Shown here: positions 26,732 to 36,749 of the stretch, piece by piece
How the letters are laid out: every line of letters begins with the position of its first letter
Numbering within the stretch: position 1 is the stretch's first letter
Source: Treponema bryantii
GTDB taxonomy: Bacteria; Spirochaetota; Spirochaetia; Treponematales; Treponemataceae
Direction of reading: 5' to 3'
Length of the DNA: 64,000 nucleotides
Assembly (NCBI RefSeq): GCF_900111035.1
Contig: NZ_FOFU01000002.1
Coordinates: forward strand, 310,001 to 374,000
Notes under the pieces: model-generated
The model's database searches: none
What the model saw: only the letters and a program-made list of their open reading frames with translations
Told to the model about the DNA's origin: nothing
Made by a program: the position numbers and the translations under genes

Positions 26732-29700
26732 TTATTTCATTTGGGCGGTTTCGATGAAGCCACCGGCTCCCTTTGTTATAGCGTAGCCGAGAATAGGATT
26801 CTTTGATCCGTTACCGTAAATCATTCCATTACTATTTTCTGCAGTAGAATTACCAACATTTGCTCCTGCCGAACCTGGAGTTATACCATTTGGTACATTT
26901 TCATCAGTTGTTGAATAAGTCAGATTTCCTGAATTATCTTTCCATACACCTACATTTATATGATCTATAGAAATTTTACTGTTACTAGGAATGACACTTA
27001 CTTCCCAATTCTTTGTAAAGCTCTCATCTTCTGCACCTGAAATAGAACTTACATCAGATATAGATTCTTCAGAAGCCCAATATGCAACTTTTGGTCTTGC
27101 ACAGCTGCTTCCATAATAACTGATATATGGAACAGGATTAGAATCCTTTATAGCAACATCAATACTTAATTCTGTTCCAACAATACCATAAGAATCTACA
27201 ATACAAGTTTTGGCACTTGCAGGTGCATCAAAATTGTCCAGATATGCATACCAGACATCTGCATTTCCATTATCATAACATGCAATATGGACATTGCCTT
27301 CACCATCTATTACAACCTTACAATATTCACCGATACCGTTTCCTTCGCCAAATATTGCAACAGGTGTACTCCAACCAGTTGCAGCCTGTGAGAATGAATC
27401 TATACCTTTATCTGAACCATCTTCATTTTTACCCAAATATGTATTATCACCTTTATATGTTGGTGCGGTAATTTTTTGTGGTGTTTTATTATAAGAATAA
27501 AGCATCTGATTATTCGTTGCATCATACCATACAGCAACAACAAGATCATCTGTAAAACTGACTGGTTCCTGTTCAGTACCAATATTATAAGTATTTCCAG
27601 CACCCTTTCTTGCAGCAATACTTACATATTGTCCGGCATGTACAGGAGCTCCTTCTCTAGTCATTACAGCTGTATTTGCCTGGTAATTATGATTCTTGTT
27701 ATCAGATCCTTTGTAGAACGTTTTTTTATTTTTTGTCTGTCCTGCTATTAAAGAAACATACTCCAATGTATACGGTAAGTCCTTAACAAGTTTTGATCCT
27801 GTCAATGACTTTGTTCCTTCTGAATTATCTGTCTTTGCATCACCAGAAACAGAGGTAGGGCCATAATAATCATAGAAAAGATTATTTTTACTTCGCACTT
27901 TATTAGTAGCATTCTCTAAAATACCCCACTTAAATCGAATTTCTTCATTTATTGCATCATAGTAAGCAAGATAAACTGTTGTACTAGTAGCAGTTGCGCT
28001 CGCAACAGTTGTAGCTATTGATGAGGATTGTATTCGTTCCTTATTGATATTATTTCCATCAAAAGTTGAACCATCTGTAGACTCTCCCTGACCTACAAGT
28101 TCAATTCTTAACTGTCCTGTTCCATTATTATGTCCATAAGATTGATCATAAAAGCCTTTGCCCCATCTGCTTGTAAATATTCCAAATGCATCAGCTGACG
28201 GATTACCATTAATATCCCCACCTGCAGTAGTACCAAAAGAATTTCCGTTTGCATCATAGGCGAATCCTATACTTGTCCAGAAATCAAGTCCCTGTTCCCA
28301 GACATCATAAGATTTATCAAGACTACCCATGCTAAAATTCAGAGGCCCACTTGCAAAAGCAAATCCTACCTGTTTATTCTTTGGATTGATTGCCATAACT
28401 GGCTGTGACAATGGGCCACTCTTAGGCTTTCCGGCCTCACTATTGATTCCCCATATATCAAAAACAATATCATCTGTAAGCAGATTGTTATTATCACCAT
28501 TAGGCTGGCGGTTGTAGTAGTTATCATAAATTGTTTTATCACCTGTTGGATTATCATTCAAATTTACCGTTTTACTATATGAACCTCTACTATCATTATA
28601 GTTTTCATTGTTTAGAGCTTTTACACCATTTATCTCAAAATCATATGCACCAGAACTTGAGAGTGTTGAAATATCCAATGTTGTATTATCGCCAAGGTTA
28701 TAACCTGCAAATATAATCTCCTCATCAGAACTGACAGTATAATGACCGAGTGCTGTTCTACCATAAACGCTTGGATTATTCTGTTTTAATTTACCAAGTT
28801 TTGTTGTTATACCAGTAATATAAGGAACGACATCTACTCTATAACTAGGAGTGCGATTATCTTCATAAACAATAGTATCATCACTTAAAGTCTTACTATT
28901 TTTTTGAGTAATCAATGTTGTACAATCCATATCGAGATAGAAAGAAGTTGATTGAGTTTTTGCAACTGACCACTTAACTGCTGAAACTGAAGTCTGGGAT
29001 AGATTTTCTACAGAAGATGCTTTCTGATTCTTTCCAAAGGTTCCATCTTCGTTCAGACCACCACGGTCCTTGACCATAACCTGAATCTGTCTGTTTGTAT
29101 CTGCAATTCCGTCAATTTTTGCTGTATCTATGGCAACCTTCCAATAAACAACATTGTAATCAAGACCATTTTCTTCTGTTTCTACAACTTCATCTGCTGA
29201 AATAAATTTTATGCCATTGTTCTGCAAATCTGTTAAAGCTTTCCAACTTCCAAGAGTATCTGGATTTTCTTTTTCGCGGGCAGCTATTTTTATAAAATCA
29301 TCACTTGCAGTAAGTCCAGTAAACTTTAACCACAATTCGTCTACTGCAACATTGTCTTTAGCTATACCTTCCAGATAAACAATACCAGAAAGCTTAGGAT
29401 CTTTATCATGAAGCCCTGTCTTTTCTTTAAATGTATCAGAAGGCAAATCAGCTTCAAGTTCTATATGCCCTTTAGAAATTTTCTTTGAATTAATTAATTC
29501 ATAGTAAATACTGTTTATTGAAGAATCTACCCAATAGAATGGTTTTATCAATGCTGTTGGTTCTTCTCCATCATTAAGAGCTACATAGAATCTTAAAGAC
29601 AAATCAGCCCTGTTGCTGGTATAACCTATTTCGGTTCCTGATGTATGATCCCAGATCTGGAAGTGGAAATCCTTAGCACCATCTGTAATACCATGTAAAT

Positions 29701-32700
29701 TTGAAACTGTTAATTCAATTGGTGTTTCTTCTTCACGAATATCATCAGAATGGGTAGAAGCCATTTGAGTAACTATTCTCTTACCATTACTGTCCTTAAT
29801 AATATTTGCATCATCCTTATCACCAACATAGTATGTCCAGCTTAAACCATCGTTACCACCAACAATTTCCGGAATAATTTTAACATTTCCTTTCACTGTT
29901 AAAATTGGATTTCCGCTCAAAACAGAAATACTGTTTCCATCATTAGGAAGTGCAAGACTATAAATCTTATTTCCATTAGGAGACTGACCATTTACTGTTA
30001 CATTTTCAACTTTATTCTGACTTGTTCGGTTATATAAACCAGAATACATTGTCTTCATTTCATTTTCAGTTACAGTTCCGCTGCCGTCGACATCGCTTCC
30101 AAATTTTACGCCTGCTATTCTTGGGCGGTTATTCGAAACAGTTCCACTGTAATTTTTATAGGTTGCATTTCCAGCTGCATCAAAAGCTACAAAATGAATT
30201 GAAATAACTCCATCTTTTATATTCTGTGAATTTATTGCAACTGTCCATGCATTGGTTGATTTTGTGTAACTTTCAACCATCTGATCTCCATCATCATTTG
30301 CAATCTTATTTGATGTATCTCCGAAATATGTTGTTCGACCTGTTTCAGAAACAGTATTATCAATAACCTGAGCAATTGTAAAATCAACAGAAACAGTGCC
30401 GGAATCAATTGCTGTATCCAGCATAATTGTATTCTCAACAGTATCAACTGATTTTATGAGATACATTACATTATTGATTCTACACAGACTTCCATTATGA
30501 ACAAATGACGGGATATCTTGTGGAAGTGTAACATGCATATTACTTGCTGTACAATTTGAAATAGTTTTCCAGTAAAGATCTGTATTCGACTGAGGTACAG
30601 TAAAATCACTCTGCTGGTAACAGTTTTCTGGAATTCCACTTTCAGAAGTTCCCTGTACTTTCATAATATCAGTGAGATATGGAACAGAGGCATTTCCTAT
30701 TTTTATGTCTCTTGTAATATAGAAAACAATTCTCTTAAAACCACTGCCCTGACCATCATTAAATGTTCCAGATATTTGATAAGTTCCTTCTGTCTGAATA
30801 ATCGAATTACCAGAAATCTCACTTAATGAAGTTGCTTCAAACTGAGGAGCTTCGTTATCACAATTAAGACTTACTGTGTACTCAGTTGTTTTTCCTCCCT
30901 GTGCTTCTTCTGCAGAAAGCTTAAAGTTTGGACCATAACATTCTTCTGAACCAATAGGACTTCCTACCGGAACTTTTATAATATAATTTGAATTACCAAA
31001 TGGTGTTGATTTTGCTTTTATGTCTTCAGTTCGATTTATTCCTGTTTCATTTGTTTCTGTCAAAATAATATTACCAATGCCACTGTCATCTTCAACAGAA
31101 CCTGTAAGCCACCATTTTCCCTGAATCCACATTCCCTCTGTATATAGAATACTGGCTGTTTCGTCTCCTGATCCCTCTGCATTATTTGCAAATTGGACAA
31201 GTCTCATTTTATTTACGTTACCAAATATTGGAGAACCAGGATCCAGATTAAAGTGCAGCTCCTTTATTTCACTTATCTTTCTATTATTCTTTCCAACTGC
31301 TAATACACGAATCGCAATTATACTGTTAGATTTATCTGCCTTATTTAATTCGCTGTGTAAATTTGTTGTAAGGTACCAGTTCTGAGGAGACCCCTGCGCT
31401 TTTATTGCATGGTCATAAGGGACCTCAAGACCTGTTGATTCTATACTGTATCCAACATTTGACCAGTTCTCAGAGCTCTTTAATTCAGTTTCCCAGTTTT
31501 CAGAGAAAGCTCCATTCTTATAATCTTTATCTATCTGTATGAATACATCTTCGACAGTATCTGTTGCAATTGTTGTAGAACCAGCCAAGGTTATTGTTCC
31601 ACCAAGAGTCATATCCTCTTTTGGATAAGATATTTCTACTTCTGGTTTATCCCCCTGTGTAAGGATAACAAGAGGCAGCTTTGAAGGACTTTCAATTCCA
31701 GAGTTATTCAGTTTATCTACTGCATAAATCCAGAGACAAACATTTTTCTTATATTCATTATAACTTGTACCCTGGCCATACAAAGCATTTACATACGAAT
31801 TGAATAATTCCAGATAGCATTCATCTTTATGATTATTTACATTATCTACATCACCATTAAATACTGCGACAATCGCATTGGTATTTTCAGTTGAAATATC
31901 GTAATACTCAGAAGGCATATCTGTTTCAGATTTTGTTATAGCCATCCAAACCTTATCAATTCCATTATCATCATCTGCTCGTCCACTGACTGTAACACGA
32001 TTATCTGCAACACCTTCATTACCATAAACTGAATCATTTTTAGAAGGATTTATTATAGAAACAACAGGTGGTTTTCTATCTATACAGATATTTGTAAAAC
32101 CTTTATTTATTGGCTTATCAGCGTTATCAGTAGCAATAATAGTAATAGATTTTTCTGCAATACTTATTGAGCTTATATCTATTTCGAACAATGAAATCTG
32201 CTCTTTTCCATCATTTACCGATTCTGATTTTATAGAATTTATTTCAACACTATCATATAAAAGTTGAATTGATTTGATTCCATTAGCATCACAAGCCTTT
32301 GTAAGAACATAAAGTTTTTCTGATGGTCCACCAGTTACTATTGAAGTAGCCAAATCTTTCCATTTAATATCTGCACTATCTTTTGTCTGATTTCCATTTA
32401 TAATAACTCCTTCCATATTTGTAACAGCAGAACAATCATCTAATGTATATGCTATTACTGGTAGAGTTGGATCTACAAGATCGATGTTCAAATATACAAT
32501 TGAATCATATTTTCCATCAGAATTTCCTATAATCACATTTTCATTATTCTCTTTCTGAGCAAGAAGTTTTGGAGAAGATAGAGCCTCCTGTGAAGAAGCA
32601 GCGGCTTTTGTAATGAATTCTTTTATAGTATCACCAGCTTCTTTCACTTTGAAATATAACTTATGCTCATTATCCTTACTTCCATCTGTTGGAAGATTAA

Positions 32701-35700
32701 TTGTAAATTCTAATGAACCTGTTTCATAGCAACTTATCCATTCTGTTGAATCAAAGGAATACCACATATTTGATATGGTATCATCATCCTCAACGATTCC
32801 TCTAATTTGAGAATTTTTAACCCAACTAGGATTTGCCTCACAAATGCCATCTTTTATTGTAAGACCACTTGTAAAAGAAATAACAGGACGATCACTTTGA
32901 GGATCTACAGTAACTTTGCATGGTGCAGAATATCCTACATTGTCAGCTATATCCTTAGAAGCAACAACAAACCATACATCCAGTGTTGATTCTTCAGAAG
33001 ATCCTTCCTTAAGAGTATTTGTATTTATATTACTAAATGTCCAGCTATTCTCATTTTCAGAGGTCTTTAATTCAACAAATTTCTGATCTGGATTAGGAGT
33101 TGTTAATTCATTCCATATATCAGCTGATGTAATAACTGATTTTGTACCAAGGGTTTCATTTCTTGTATAATAAAGAATGATATTTCCGTTTCCTTCTTTA
33201 AGCCCCTTTGCATCGGCTGCAGTGCCGGTTAAACTGATTTTTTCATTTACCTGAACCCCAGCTGTATATTTATCTGCATCAGAAGGTGCTTTTATTGTTA
33301 CTTCTGGTGCAATTGAATCCATTATGATTGTTCCAATACTTATGGTTGCTGTATTGCCAGTTCCTGCTTTATCCTTTGCTGTTGCATAAACAGAAACTGT
33401 ACCTTCATAAATTTCCCCATTATCATATTTCAGTTTTGACGTATCGACAGTTGCATTCCATGTTTTACAGCGTTCTGCTTTTATCTCATCTGAAAGTTCT
33501 TCTGTAGAACCATCTATTGGATATGAAGCAATATCAGGCTGAAGATTTACATTGAAAGAGATTTTCTTTTTTTCTGTACCACCCTTTTCTTTGTAAATAT
33601 TTGCATAAACCTCTAACGTATCTATTCCAGCAGGAATATCCAGGACTGAACCATTCAAATTAAAAGTTTGAGTTGCATTTGAATACCGTATTGTATCGTC
33701 ATTTGCAATAATCTCAGGACCTTCTGTATCTACATTGAGATAATAATAATTATTTTCATCATATGGTTTTTCTACAATTGAATTTCCAACTTTATCTACC
33801 GCAACAAAAACAAGATAATTTTCTCCAACTGAAAGACCTGATATTGGTGCATAGAAATTTGATTCAACATCATCCAGATAATATTTTCCTGCAATATTAT
33901 CTTCTCCATAATCAACAGAAATTGTTGTTCCATCTTTCTGATAACTTTGTGTATAGAAAACTCGTTTCTTTATTATTTTATCACCAGAGAGGAAAGCAAC
34001 AGTACCATCACATTCAGTTTCATAATTCTTATAGAATGATTCAGTCTCCCCAGGCTTTGTGTGATAAACCTTATAATAAAGCATATCAAGCCCGCTTCCT
34101 GAATCAGAAAATTCTCCACGTACTTTTACTGTTTCTGAATTTCCATAAGTTTGATTTGAATATTTTCCGCCAACATCAATATCTTTATCTTCATTTGTTG
34201 AAACTTCAGTATTATCATAATTTCCAATTCGGAATACTATATCTTTACCTTTCGCATCCAGTTTATGTATACCTACAGGAGGATTATTATCAAAAATGAT
34301 TTTCAGAGTTTTCTTTGTCTGATTTCCAGCAAGATCAGTAACAATAATATCTGCAGTTACACCACCGTTTCCATCTGGAGAAATATTATCAAAATTCAAA
34401 TCTGCAAAACTAAATCTGGCAGAAGTTGAGGTTCTCGAATCTAATCCAGGTATTATAAGTTTAATAGATTCTATACCTGTATCATCTGTTGCTATTCCAG
34501 AAATACTATATTTTTTTCCTTCCTTGTTGTTCAAATAATATGTACTGTCTTCTATAATGAGCCCATTATTATTTGTTTCTTCAACTTTTTCATAAGCATT
34601 TGTAAACTGAATATTTGAGATTCCAGGGGCAGTTGAATCATAATTAAGAACTACTGTTGCATAAATTGAAATAACTTCATTGTCTTCATTTCCAGATGTT
34701 CTCTTAATATAATAGATTAAACTATGTGGGAAAGCACCATTTGAACCTAAATCTTTTAACTGATCATAAGTTAATTCATCAGTATATTCTCTATCTTGTG
34801 AATCTGTTATAGCTTTTAGTTTCTGCTCAATTTCTGCATCTTTTGAATCAACTTTACGATAAAGTGCATAAGGAGTTGCTGAATCACCCCATTTAAGATT
34901 TATTTTTAATTTGCTATCCGGATATTCTGTCCAGGCAACTTTATTTTGAGAAATATAATTTAATGAACAGTTTGTATCTATTTCTATTTTTTCAAGGTTA
35001 GACTTAAGTTTAAAAGCATACAAACCTTCAGAAATAATTTTACCATTATCTTTACCCTGAGAGTCATTTCCTTCAACAACAACGACATAATATTTCTCTG
35101 TTTGCACATCGTAATTAGAGCTGTCAATTGTTCTTACTGTTTTAAACTTATAAGATTTTCCTGAAAGTGAAATAAAAGCTGAGCCAAAAGGAAGTTCCTG
35201 TTCTGTATTTTCATCTTCAATATGAAATTCTTTACCAGGTTTTATAATTGTGACTGGAGATTTTGTTTTATCTATTACTCCAGTTGAATTACATTCCTGC
35301 AGATAAACTCCAACAGTATCTGGCATGATTAGATATCCATCAAGTCCTGGACTGACTTCAACTTCAAGATATCTGTTTCCTGCAGAAAACTGATATGCTA
35401 CATCATTAGACATATCTTTTCCACTATCAAGAATATTAACCGAACTAACAACAAACTTCGGATTATTTGCCGGATTTATTGAGAACTGACTTTTATTAAC
35501 TGCATTTTCAGCAAGTTTTTTTAAAACCTCAGAACTATTCAATTTACCTGCTTCGGTAATGTTTTTAGTTCCGTTTTTGATATGATAGAGCTCTGTTGTA
35601 TTATATTCATTTAGAAAAACTTCAGACAAAATAGAATCCATATAATAGTCTTCAGTTTTATTTCCCTTTTTATCATCAGCTGTCTGCTCACTGCCATCCA

Positions 35701-36490
35701 CAGGAAATCTCTGTGCATTATCATAAATGGTAAATGAACAATATCGTTGAGATGCAGCACCTATTTCATCAGCAATGATGACTCCATTTTCATCTGTATG
35801 ACCATAAATCTGCGCATAGATATTTGCTTCATTGGCAGTGTAAGAGGCAATCTCTTTTTCAATAGTTAACGGAATATTATCTAAAGGAATACTAGCTATT
35901 GGAGTATCACTATCAAGATTCTCATAAATATTTACTTCTATTCTACTAACTTCATTGTCATCAGCAGCCTTTCCTTCAATGCTAAATGTTCGGCCATAAG
36001 AGTCAAAACTTACTTTACCAGCTTCTGCTATAGTTGAAGGTCTGGAAAGCAGCATTATTGGAGCGGTATTATCAATTGTAAATGTAGTATTTTGTGTTGT
36101 TGTATGGTCGTTTGCATCTTTAATGTATACACTAGCCTGATAAGTACCATCAATAATTTCTGTTTCTCCTTTTTCATTTATAGGAGAAATGGTGACTTTC
36201 CATTTTCCAGTTCCACGCTTTACTGAGTTTTCTTCTACAGTACCTGTAAGATTTATTATATTTGTACTTCCATCTGTTCTCTGGAGTTTTGCAGAAACAC
36301 TAACTACAGTTCCATCATCTGTATAACTTCCACTTAGCAAGAAACTATCACGAATAATTGAATCAACTGGAGGATTTAATATGTAAAGAGCAGGTGCTTC
36401 CGTATCAACAGAAGCTCCCAGCCCTATCTCGCAGGATATCGTTAAGAGAATTGAAAATATTGATAATAAAATAATTCTTAGTTTCTTCAT
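26732..36490 (-). CDS. giant Ig-repeat surface lipoprotein (3,252 residues), paralogue of the downstream gene
   Basis: A signal peptide MKKLRIILLSIFSILLTISC ends in a lipobox with Cys20, followed by EIGLGASVD as in the paralogue. About 14 Ig-like domain boundaries (IDNTAPIMLLSRPS, FDNNPPVG, VDTEGPEI, IDRKPPVVSI, QGDKPEVEISYP and others) lead into the same C-terminal block (TALGHYTVSS, DIVFDIWGIN, IFTSRWGKG, WYDATNNQ) ending ILGYAI...ETAQMK. A canonical EF-hand loop, DVDGSGTVTENE, lies near 30,060-30,096. The protein is about 850 residues shorter than its paralogue, the size of about nine Ig modules. GAGGT precedes the ATG. Both are tandem on the minus strand, each with its own end signals. 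I infer an outer-surface adhesin or structural fibre; no known name is recognised. Confidence 0.85.
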   Translation of the reverse strand: MKKLRIILLSIFSILLTISCEIGLGASVDTEAPALYILNPPVDSIIRDSFLLSGSYTDDGTVVSVSAKLQRTDGSTNIINLTGTVEENSVKRGTGKWKVTISPINEKGETEIIDGTYQASVYIKDANDHTTTQNTTFTIDNTAPIMLLSRPSTIAEAGKVSFDSYGRTFSIEGKAADDNEVSRIEVNIYENLDSDTPIASIPLDNIPLTIEKEIASYTANEANIYAQIYGHTDENGVIIADEIGAASQRYCSFTIYDNAQRFPVDGSEQTADDKKGNKTEDYYMDSILSEVFLNEYNTTELYHIKNGTKNITEAGKLNSSEVLKKLAENAVNKSQFSINPANNPKFVVSSVNILDSGKDMSNDVAYQFSAGNRYLEVEVSPGLDGYLIMPDTVGVYLQECNSTGVIDKTKSPVTIIKPGKEFHIEDENTEQELPFGSAFISLSGKSYKFKTVRTIDSSNYDVQTEKYYVVVVEGNDSQGKDNGKIISEGLYAFKLKSNLEKIEIDTNCSLNYISQNKVAWTEYPDSKLKINLKWGDSATPYALYRKVDSKDAEIEQKLKAITDSQDREYTDELTYDQLKDLGSNGAFPHSLIYYIKRTSGNEDNEVISIYATVVLNYDSTAPGISNIQFTNAYEKVEETNNNGLIIEDSTYYLNNKEGKKYSISGIATDDTGIESIKLIIPGLDSRTSTSARFSFADLNFDNISPDGNGGVTADIIVTDLAGNQTKKTLKIIFDNNPPVGIHKLDAKGKDIVFRIGNYDNTEVSTNEDKDIDVGGKYSNQTYGNSETVKVRGEFSDSGSGLDMLYYKVYHTKPGETESFYKNYETECDGTVAFLSGDKIIKKRVFYTQSYQKDGTTISVDYGEDNIAGKYYLDDVESNFYAPISGLSVGENYLVFVAVDKVGNSIVEKPYDENNYYYLNVDTEGPEIIANDDTIRYSNATQTFNLNGSVLDIPAGIDTLEVYANIYKEKGGTEKKKISFNVNLQPDIASYPIDGSTEELSDEIKAERCKTWNATVDTSKLKYDNGEIYEGTVSVYATAKDKAGTGNTATISIGTIIMDSIAPEVTIKAPSDADKYTAGVQVNEKISLTGTAADAKGLKEGNGNIILYYTRNETLGTKSVITSADIWNELTTPNPDQKFVELKTSENENSWTFSNINTNTLKEGSSEESTLDVWFVVASKDIADNVGYSAPCKVTVDPQSDRPVISFTSGLTIKDGICEANPSWVKNSQIRGIVEDDDTISNMWYSFDSTEWISCYETGSLEFTINLPTDGSKDNEHKLYFKVKEAGDTIKEFITKAAASSQEALSSPKLLAQKENNENVIIGNSDGKYDSIVYLNIDLVDPTLPVIAYTLDDCSAVTNMEGVIINGNQTKDSADIKWKDLATSIVTGGPSEKLYVLTKACDANGIKSIQLLYDSVEINSIKSESVNDGKEQISLFEIDISSISIAEKSITIIATDNADKPINKGFTNICIDRKPPVVSIINPSKNDSVYGNEGVADNRVTVSGRADDDNGIDKVWMAITKSETDMPSEYYDISTENTNAIVAVFNGDVDNVNNHKDECYLELFNSYVNALYGQGTSYNEYKKNVCLWIYAVDKLNNSGIESPSKLPLVILTQGDKPEVEISYPKEDMTLGGTITLAGSTTIATDTVEDVFIQIDKDYKNGAFSENWETELKSSENWSNVGYSIESTGLEVPYDHAIKAQGSPQNWYLTTNLHSELNKADKSNSIIAIRVLAVGKNNRKISEIKELHFNLDPGSPIFGNVNKMRLVQFANNAEGSGDETASILYTEGMWIQGKWWLTGSVEDDSGIGNIILTETNETGINRTEDIKAKSTPFGNSNYIIKVPVGSPIGSEECYGPNFKLSAEEAQGGKTTEYTVSLNCDNEAPQFEATSLSEISGNSIIQTEGTYQISGTFNDGQGSGFKRIVFYITRDIKIGNASVPYLTDIMKVQGTSESGIPENCYQQSDFTVPQSNTDLYWKTISNCTASNMHVTLPQDIPSFVHNGSLCRINNVMYLIKSVDTVENTIMLDTAIDSGTVSVDFTIAQVIDNTVSETGRTTYFGDTSNKIANDDGDQMVESYTKSTNAWTVAINSQNIKDGVISIHFVAFDAAGNATYKNYSGTVSNNRPRIAGVKFGSDVDGSGTVTENEMKTMYSGLYNRTSQNKVENVTVNGQSPNGNKIYSLALPNDGNSISVLSGNPILTVKGNVKIIPEIVGGNDGLSWTYYVGDKDDANIIKDSNGKRIVTQMASTHSDDIREEETPIELTVSNLHGITDGAKDFHFQIWDHTSGTEIGYTSNRADLSLRFYVALNDGEEPTALIKPFYWVDSSINSIYYELINSKKISKGHIELEADLPSDTFKEKTGLHDKDPKLSGIVYLEGIAKDNVAVDELWLKFTGLTASDDFIKIAAREKENPDTLGSWKALTDLQNNGIKFISADEVVETEENGLDYNVVYWKVAIDTAKIDGIADTNRQIQVMVKDRGGLNEDGTFGKNQKASSVENLSQTSVSAVKWSVAKTQSTSFYLDMDCTTLITQKNSKTLSDDTIVYEDNRTPSYRVDVVPYITGITTKLGKLKQNNPSVYGRTALGHYTVSSDEEIIFAGYNLGDNTTLDISTLSSSGAYDFEINGVKALNNENYNDSRGSYSKTVNLNDNPTGDKTIYDNYYNRQPNGDNNNLLTDDIVFDIWGINSEAGKPKSGPLSQPVMAINPKNKQVGFAFASGPLNFSMGSLDKSYDVWEQGLDFWTSIGFAYDANGNSFGTTAGGDINGNPSADAFGIFTSRWGKGFYDQSYGHNNGTGQLRIELVGQGESTDGSTFDGNNINKERIQSSSIATTVASATATSTTVYLAYYDAINEEIRFKWGILENATNKVRSKNNLFYDYYGPTSVSGDAKTDNSEGTKSLTGSKLVKDLPYTLEYVSLIAGQTKNKKTFYKGSDNKNHNYQANTAVMTREGAPVHAGQYVSIAARKGAGNTYNIGTEQEPVSFTDDLVVAVWYDATNNQMLYSYNKTPQKITAPTYKGDNTYLGKNEDGSDKGIDSFSQAATGWSTPVAIFGEGNGIGEYCKVVIDGEGNVHIACYDNGNADVWYAYLDNFDAPASAKTCIVDSYGIVGTELSIDVAIKDSNPVPYISYYGSSCARPKVAYWASEESISDVSSISGAEDESFTKNWEVSVIPSNSKISIDHINVGVWKDNSGNLTYSTTDENVPNGITPGSAGANVGNSTAENSNGMIYGNGSKNPILGYAITKGAGGFIETAQMK

Positions 36491-36655
36491 AGTTATACCT
36501 CATAATTACAGCGCACTTAAAACTTATATAACTTTTCTAAAGAAACTTTATTAAATAGAGATTATTCTTCAACTTCTATTTTCGGCTGAATTCTCTATTT
36601 TCTTGACTTTTGATCTGTATAAATATAACATTTTTTTATAATTTGTCCATAAAAA

Positions 36656-36700
36656 AACAGGCATTTCAGAGAATTCAAAGAATTTCCCGAAATGCCTGTT
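36656..36700 (-). terminator. intrinsic terminator of the sodium symporter gene
   Basis: AACAGGCATTTC pairs perfectly with GAAATGCCTGTT, with a smaller AATTC-GAATT stem inside the loop. On the minus strand it is followed directly by a run of seven U residues. A second short stem, CGGTAAGC-ATA-GCTTACCG (36707-36725), lies between it and the gene. Confidence 0.85.
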
Positions 36701-36749
36701 TATAGTCGGTAAGCATAGCTTACCGCTTAGCTATTCTTTTGATTATAGA

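Noticed and set aside
33763-34299. 178-residue plus-strand open frame
   Set aside because: Antisense to the 3,252-residue lipoprotein; Leu/Gln/His-rich shadow of the repeat-coding strand, no ribosome site.
36706-36726. CGGTAAGC-ATA-GCTTACCG as a separate regulatory element
   Set aside because: It sits directly before the strong terminator of the symporter gene and is more simply part of the same transcript-end structure.
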